Made by a program: the position numbers and the translations under genes
NCBI GenBank assembly: GCA_026770585.1
Contig: MU646653.1
Location: forward strand, 395,918-411,161
DNA: 15,244 nt
DNA from: Baffinella frigidus
Taxonomy: Eukaryota > Cryptophyceae > Cryptomonadales > Baffinellaceae
Direction: 5' to 3'
Notes under the pieces: generated by a model
The model's input: only the letters and a program-made list of their open reading frames with translations
What the model was told of the DNA's origin: nothing
Database searches by the model: none
Shown: positions 11,822-15,244 of the stretch, piece after piece
Layout: the number at the start of each line of letters is the position of its first letter
How positions within the stretch are numbered: position 1 is the stretch's first letter

Positions 11822-11856
11822 GAGATGGAAATCTCCAAGGCGCGCATCGTGAAATC
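11822..11856 (+). pseudogene. donor-side echo of ARM exon 6 (first)
   Basis: GAG ATG GAA ATC TCC AAG GCG CGC ATC GTG AAA TC then GTACAC: EMEISKARIVK. Heptamers on both sides. Donor kept. Confidence 0.75.
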
Positions 11857-11934
11857 GTACACCCCCCAAACCTTAAATCATATATCCAGATCCCTCAACC
11901 CTACACCCTGAACCCTGAACCCCAAGACCTACAC

Positions 11935-11958
11935 CACCAAGCCGCGCGTCGTGAAAGC
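11935..11958 (+). pseudogene. donor-side echo of ARM exon 6 (second)
   Basis: ACC ACC AAG CCG CGC GTC GTG AAA GC then GTACAC, reading TKPRVVK. The shortest of the set, with the donor kept. Confidence 0.7.
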
Positions 11959-12018
11959 GTACACCCCTAAACCCCAATCCCTCAACCCAAAATCCTAAAC
12001 CCTCAACCTTCAACCTTA

Positions 12019-12053
12019 GAGACGGGAAACACCAAGCTGCGCACCGTGCGAGC
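12019..12053 (+). pseudogene. donor-side echo of ARM exon 6 (third), donor GC
   Basis: GAG ACG GGA AAC ACC AAG CTG CGC ACC GTG CGA GC followed by GCAACA where the others have GTACAC: ETGNTKLRTVR. The donor is weakened to GC. Confidence 0.7.
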
Positions 12054-12119
12054 GCAACACCCCAAAACCCTCCACCCTGGGGGTCTTGAAAGGCGGGGGC
12101 GAAAAGATGATTTCGATGT

Positions 12120-12300
12120 GATTGTGAACCTTTAACACCCTCTGTGGGGCTGTGCTGTCCTCTCTCGCTCTCTCTCCCGCCACCCCTCTCTCTCTCCTCT
12201 CTCTCTCCTCTCTCTCTCTCCTCTCCTCGGTCCTTTGACTATCAAAATTGATGGTCAAATAACAAGTGGGGTGCTTTCTTCCGAGACGGAAACCCAAAAC
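12120..12300. repeat. CT microsatellite and exon-6 middle fragment
   Basis: CTCTCTCCTCTCTC-type tract at about 12157-12228, then TTTGACTATCAAAATTGATGGTCAAA (about 12235-12260), a near-palindrome, then GTGCTTTCTTCCGAGACGGAA (12271-12291), which encodes VLSSETE and matches the centre of exon 6. Confidence 0.75.
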
Positions 12301-12360
12301 TCAGATCCTAAACCCTAAACCCCCAAACCGAAACCCTAAACCCTAAACCTTAAACCCTCG

Positions 12361-12395
12361 GAGAGGGAAATCACCAAGCCGCGCATCGTGAAAAC
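12361..12395 (+). pseudogene. donor-side echo of ARM exon 6 (fourth)
   Basis: GAG AGG GAA ATC ACC AAG CCG CGC ATC GTG AAA AC then GTACAC: EREITKPRIVK. Heptamers directly precede and follow. Confidence 0.75.
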
Positions 12396-12399
12396 GTAC

Positions 12400-12785
12400 A
12401 CCCCTGAACCCCAAACTTTACACCCGAAACCCTCAACCCTGAACCCTGAACCCTCAACCTTAAAAACCTTAACCCAGAACCCTCAATGATAAACAAGGTT
12501 CGGGATCGACGCGGTCGTCGCTGCAATGCTGTCTCAACCCCAAACCCTAAACCCCAAACCCTAAACCCCAAACCCTGAACCCCACATCCCAAACCCCAAA
12601 CCCTAAACCCCAAACCCTAAACCCCAAACCCTAAACCCCAAACCCCCAACCCCCAACATTCCCTAAACCCCAAACCCCCAAACCCCAACCCTACACCCTA
12701 TACCCTATACCCTAAACCCTACACCCTCCACAAAACACCCTACACCCTACACGTGAAACACGCTACACTTGAAATTGTAATCCAG
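12400..12785. repeat. dense heptamers in ARM intron 6
   Basis: CCCCAAA/CCCTAAA alternation at about 12536-12640 gives a 14-bp higher-order unit (CCCCAAACCCTAAA), and CCCTACA/CCCTATA at about 12686-12750. The echo of exon 7 at 12498-12534 is embedded. No other coding signal. Confidence 0.9.
12498..12534 (+). pseudogene. acceptor-side echo of ARM exon 7 (first)
   Basis: AACAAG|G TTC GGG ATC GAC GCG GTC GTC GCT GCA ATG CTG TCT: FGIDAVVAAMLS, then straight into heptamers. No donor half. Confidence 0.8.
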
Positions 12786-12825
12786 GTTCGGGATAGACGC
12801 GGTCGGTGCGGCAATGTGCGCGCTG
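12786..12825 (+). pseudogene. acceptor-side echo of ARM exon 7 (second)
   Basis: AATCCAG|G TTC GGG ATA GAC GCG GTC GGT GCG GCA ATG TGC GCG CTG: FGIDAVGAAMCAL, then unrelated sequence. The acceptor is kept. Confidence 0.8.
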
Positions 12826-12948
12826 CCAAACCATACAACCTAGAACCTATTTTCCAAACCCATTTCCCAAACCGGGTTCTCTGGAACCTGTTCCCAACTG
12901 CAAACCCTTCACTACGAACCCAGAAGATAACAAGCAATCCTGAACCAG

Positions 12949-12982
12949 GTTCGGGATAGATGCGGTCGTAGCCGCACTGCTG
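12949..12982 (+). pseudogene. acceptor-side echo of ARM exon 7 (third)
   Basis: GAACCAG|G TTC GGG ATA GAT GCG GTC GTA GCC GCA CTG CTG: FGIDAVVAALL, then AAACCCC heptamer sequence. The acceptor is kept, with no donor half. Confidence 0.8.
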
Positions 12983-13082
12983 AAACCCCTACTCCCAACC
13001 CAACATCCAGGGTTTTGGGTCAACCCGAAACTCTTAAGGTTCAGGTTAAACTCTACACCCTGAACCCCTCACGGTGATCCAG

Positions 13083-13157
13083 GTTCGGGATAGACGCGGT
13101 GGTAGCCGCGATGAACGCGCTCTCGGCTTCCGAAGAGATCCAAGAGATCTGCTGCAG
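13083..13157 (+). CDS. ARM-repeat protein, exon 7
   Basis: Only copy with both borders: GTGATCCAG|G at the start and TGCTGCAG|GTGCAT at the end; 75 nt, phase 2 at both sides. It reads FGIDAVVAAMNALSASEE then IQEICC, an ARM first half running into the next helix. AG|G to exon 8 codes Arg: EICC-R-VLANLGSEG, the family's GCRaLaNL motif. Three 5' fragments precede it and three 3' fragments (13611, 13766, 14069) follow, plus a fuller copy at 13242. Against that copy, seven of nine codon differences are silent. Confidence 0.8.
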
Positions 13158-13241
13158 GTGCATACTCAGCAGGGGTTCGGGTGTGGGGAGCTTATGGCGT
13201 AGGGTGTCGGGCTGATATTGATTAGGGTTGAGGGTGGGGGG

Positions 13242-13440
13242 GCGGTCGTTGCCGTGATGAACGTGCTCTCGGCATCGGAGGAGATCCAAGAGATCTGCTG
13301 TAGAGCGGACTACGAAGGAAGTTCGTGGAACAGCCCCGCCGGCAGGCTCGTGAACGCCCACGTGACCGGTCACGCGGACGCCGAAGCCAGACGGTCGGTC
13401 GTGACTGCCTTGCGTGCCACGCCAAAGTGCAGGAGGGGGT
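13242..13440 (+). CDS. exon-7-like open segment, possible alternative exon
   Basis: Continuous open reading: GAVVAVMNVLSASEEIQEI, then CCRADYEGSS, and on to VNAHVTGHADAEARRSVV and TALRATPKC. The first part is exon 7 with two Ala to Val changes; it has no donor at the usual place (TGTAGAGCG). The later ARRSVVTALRATP resembles another ARM first half (VV.AL...P). It lacks the exon-7 acceptor (G-run and heptamers precede it). It may be an extended alternative exon, or a decayed retained segment. GCGGACTACGAAGGAAGTTC recurs at 13498, and GCGGACTTCGAAGG lies just after exon 5. Confidence 0.45.
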
Positions 13441-13549
13441 TCAATTTTTGTGGTGTGTGCCATCAATGTTTGTGAGAAGCCATCTAGTCCTCTATAGAGC
13501 GGACTACGAAGGAAGTTCTTCACAACCTAACCCGGACCACAGGTGGATA

Positions 13550-13598
13550 ATCCATAGACCCTACGTAGGAATCCGTAGGGACATAGGGTTGTTCCTAC
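13550..13598 (-). mobile_element. half copy of the 10623 palindromic element
   Basis: On the minus strand CCGTAGGAACAACCCTATGT then CCCTACGGATTCC and TAGGGTC, matching CCGTAGGAACCCCTCTATG, TTCCTACGGATTGCC and TAGGGTC at 10630-10675. About 50 bp, one arm only. Confidence 0.7.
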
Positions 13599-13610
13599 GG
13601 CCATCGCAAT

Positions 13611-13675
13611 GGATAGATGCGGTCGGCAATGCGCGCGCTGGAGGCATCGGAGGAGGTCCAGGAGATCTGCTGCAG
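13611..13675 (+). pseudogene. frameshifted copy of ARM exon 7
   Basis: GGATAGATGCGGTCGGCAATGCG...GAGGTCCAGGAGATCTGCTGCAG then GTGCAT. The second part reads RALEASEEVQEICC, but GCGGTCGGCAATG is short of bases compared with the other copies (GCGGTCGTAGCCGCACTG type), putting IDAV out of frame. Donor intact, no acceptor. Confidence 0.75.
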
Positions 13676-13765
13676 GTGCATACACAGCTAGCGGGAAGAT
13701 TCGTCAACCCCCATACAAATGTCAACTTTTGAGTTGATTCAGGGCAGTTTGCATGGGGGTTGGCC

Positions 13766-13812
13766 AGGCGCGCGCTGGAGGCTTTCCAAGAAATCCAGGA
13801 GATCTGGTGCAG
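13766..13812 (+). pseudogene. donor-side echo of ARM exon 7
   Basis: GGCGCGCGCTGGAGGCTTTCCAAGAAATCCAGGAGATCTGGTGCAG then GTATTC: RALEAFQEIQEIW. Donor kept. A MITE follows 14 bases on. Confidence 0.7.
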
Positions 13813-13826
13813 GTATTCTATTCTTA

Positions 13827-13958
13827 GCTCTGGCTCACTCTATTTGGGCTCACCAATTTCGTTAGCCGGGGCTCTTTCCCGCCCCAAAGTTGACAATTTG
13901 CACTGCAAACCCAGCGTTTTGACTTGAGAATAGTCGGTTGAACCGGGTGAGGCAGAGC
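13827..13958 (-). mobile_element. MITE family 2, complete inverted copy
   Basis: 132 bp between TA dinucleotides (13825-13826, 13959-13960): GCTCTGGCTCACTCTATTTG start, CCCCAAAGTTGACAATTTGC core, GGTTGAACCGGGTGAGGCAGAGC end. Inverted relative to 6567-6700. Confidence 0.82.
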
Positions 13959-13974
13959 TAGTATTCTTGCTTGA

Positions 13975-14065
13975 AAGGTTCTGAATCAAACTGATCTGTT
14001 CTTGAATGAATGATTCTGAATCAATCTAATTCGAAACCAGAATCTTGATTTGCCCGAAACCCTAT
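13975..14065. repeat. GATTCTGAATCAA repeats
   Basis: TTCTGAATCAAACTGATCTG (13978) and GATTCTGAATCAATCTAAT (14010) are near-copies, recurring at about 14285-14420 (GATTCTAAACTGAATG, GATTCTGAATCAAACTGACT, TTTGAATCAAACTGATG). They bracket the last exon-7 echo and fill most of the intron before exon 8. Confidence 0.65.
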
Positions 14066-14068
14066 CCA

Positions 14069-14083
14069 AGGGATCTGGTGCAG
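14069..14083 (+). pseudogene. shortest donor-side echo of ARM exon 7
   Basis: AAGGGATCTGGTGCAG then GTGAATACTGAGCAGG. Only 11-15 bases of exon end remain, but the intron start matches the real one after 13157 (GTGCATACTCAGCAGGGGTT), and both continue into GCTTATG..., GGG(T/C)TGATA and GATTGAGGGT blocks. This proves exon end and intron were copied together. Confidence 0.75.
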
Positions 14084-14174
14084 GTGAATACTGAGCAGGT
14101 TGTTTTGGGGGGGGGGGCTTATGATCTCGGGTTTCGGGTTGATACTGATGAGGATTGAGGGTTGAGGGGGTCAA

Positions 14175-14240
14175 TGGTTAGGGTTAATCATAATCATGAT
14201 GTTAGGGTTAATCATAATCATGATCAGCCCCTGATCAGCC
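14175..14240. repeat. tandem GTTAGGGTTAATCATAATCATGAT
   Basis: Two 24-bp units (about 14177-14224), then CAGCCCCTGATCAGCCC and TTGATCA. The TTAGGGTTA part is a heptamer-like remnant in reverse orientation. Confidence 0.7.
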
Positions 14241-14431
14241 CTTGTTGTTGATCAACCCTGCGGGGGGTGATGGTGGAGGGCTTCGGTGATCTATTCTTGC
14301 ATGAACGATTCTAAACTGAATGATTCCAAACTGCATGGATGATTCTGAATCAAACTGACTTGCGCTAAATATGATTACGCTAAATATGCTAAATGGGTTT
14401 GAATCAAACTGATGTATGCGCGTTTCGCCAG

Positions 14432-14486
14432 GGTGCTGGCAAATCTGGGGAGCGAGGGTGCTCCCGTCCAAATCACGATCACACAG
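14432..14486 (+). CDS. ARM-repeat protein, exon 8
   Basis: Acceptor TTTCGCCAG|GG, phase 2 in; donor ATCACACAG|GTTACT, phase 0 out; 55 nt. It reads VLANLGSEGAPVQITITQ. With the AG of exon 7 the junction codes Arg, giving EICCRVLANLGSEG, the ARM signature GCR.L.NL. No stop codon is in the exon, so at least one more exon must follow, probably past 15244; I see no ARM first-half after 14486. This exon has no echoes in the window. Confidence 0.7.
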
Positions 14487-14721
14487 GTTACTAGCCTTTC
14501 TTCGGATTGAATTCAGATCACCGTTTTGTGTGGAGGCAGGGGTGGGATATGCTGTCTTAGCCTCGATATAGCCTCGCCATTGCTCAAAACCTGCGACCCC
14601 CATTCGTCTGGACATGAGAGAGAGGACCGTTTATTGAAACCAACATGCCCAACATGCCCAGGATACATATCCCCCCGAAACAACATGCCCAGGATACATA
14701 TCCCCCCGCGGGGGTTCCACA
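14487..14721. repeat. intron or 3' region with 32-bp tandem pair
   Basis: CAACATGCCCAGGATACATA followed by TCCCCCC occurs twice with a 32-bp period (about 14651 and 14683), after a shorter CCAACATGCC. The rest is unrecognised. Confidence 0.7.
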
Positions 14722-14906
14722 CGAGAATGCTAGAGGGGCCTATTTAAAACCAATGTGCTTTTAAAAGTGGGCATTTGTGTAGTAACTTTCGTCGATTGGT
14801 CACGTAACTAGCCATGTACTGGCCAGTCACGAGGTTGGAACACCTTATCCTGGTACAAATATTTACAACCCCACATATAAATAGGATCCTCCAGCACTCT
14901 ATCGAG
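14722..14906 (-). mobile_element. MITE family 3, copy 2
   Basis: CGAGAATGCTAGAGGGGCCT at the left and AGGATCCTCCAGCACTCTATCGAG at the right. Read on the minus strand it aligns with 2634-2785 (GCTGGAGGATCCTATTTA, AAATATTTGTACCAGGATA, TTCCAACCTCGTGACTGGCC). It contains ATTGGTCACGTAACTAGCC (14794), the TGGTCACGTTAC phrase found in other elements. Confidence 0.75.
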
Positions 14907-15110
14907 TGGTTGTTGCAAAGGCGGAGTGGCGTCCCTTTTTGTTGCTTTACAAAATTATTTACATAGTAAAACTCGAAAACTGTCGCCGCTTGGTCAAAAA
15001 TATTCAATGTGACGGTTTCTGGCACCAAACATTACACTTGCTATGTTATGTATGCAGTATATCCCTGACAACAACACCAACTGCCCGCAATATACGCATG
15101 ACTAACCAAA
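14907..15110. other. AT-rich spacer, nothing recognised
   Basis: Unique-looking, AT-rich sequence with no heptamers, no long coding frame with recognisable motifs and no obvious inverted repeats. Confidence 0.5.
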
Positions 15111-15244
15111 CACGCAACCCTCAACCCTCAACCCTCAACCCTCAACCCGAAACCCGACCCCCAAATCTTAACCCCAAACCTCAAACCCCAAACCCCAAAC
15201 CCCAAACCCCAAACCCCAAACCCCAAACCCCAAACCCCAAACCC
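15111..15244. repeat. CCCTCAA then CCCCAAA array at window end
   Basis: About five CCCTCAA units, a short mixed part, then about ten CCCCAAA units running off the end. This is the cleanest long heptamer run. It is not the canonical CCCTAAA, so it should not be read as a chromosome end. Confidence 0.92.

Noticed and set aside
15111-15244. Chromosome end (telomere)
   Set aside because: Units are CCCCAAA and CCCTCAA, not a uniform canonical repeat, and similar arrays lie throughout the window. Interstitial repeats are simpler.
1-15244. tRNA or rRNA genes
   Set aside because: No cloverleaf with TTCRA-type T-loop and no conserved rRNA blocks were found by eye on either strand.

Overview
The window looks like nuclear DNA of a eukaryotic microalga or similar protist. 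The evidence is plant-type telomere-like heptamers (CCCTAAA and variants), GT-AG introns, C2H2 zinc fingers, many palindromic MITE-like elements, and no bacterial gene layout. The lineage cannot be fixed from sequence alone; a repeat-rich green (prasinophyte-like) or stramenopile alga is only a guess.

Layout. Bases 1-1650 hold CT-rich sequence, heptamer arrays and two exons of an FkbM-type methyltransferase gene (+ strand, 574-636 and 1194-1285), with extra partial copies of each exon. Bases 1650-4450 are a nest of MITE-like elements from at least three families. Bases 4534-5212 hold a frameshifted three-finger C2H2 protein (- strand) and a duplicated scrap of it. Bases 5213-6195 have no recognisable gene except a pyrimidine-rich stretch that may be a promoter/leader. 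Bases 6196-14486 hold an eight-exon armadillo (ARM) repeat gene on the + strand. Its exons (46 codons, then 54-78 nt each) have matching splice phases at all seven junctions and sum to exactly 600 nt (200 codons). The gene probably continues beyond the window. Bases 14487-15244 hold a second copy of one MITE and a terminal CCCCAAA array.

The main discovery is how the exons are surrounded. Nearly every exon of the ARM gene, and both methyltransferase exons, is accompanied inside the introns by partial copies of itself embedded in heptamers. The partial copies are strictly sorted: those before an exon keep its acceptor and 5' half, and those after an exon keep its 3' half and donor. I call these 'exon-end echoes' and count about 24 that follow the rule, in two unrelated genes. 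Introns therefore have the form: exon, donor-side echoes, MITEs and heptamers, acceptor-side echoes, next exon. Some copies differ almost only at synonymous sites, so they are not simple dead debris.

No tRNA, rRNA, CRISPR array or prokaryotic signal was seen. All exon calls come from reading the sequence by eye, without a transcript or database search.
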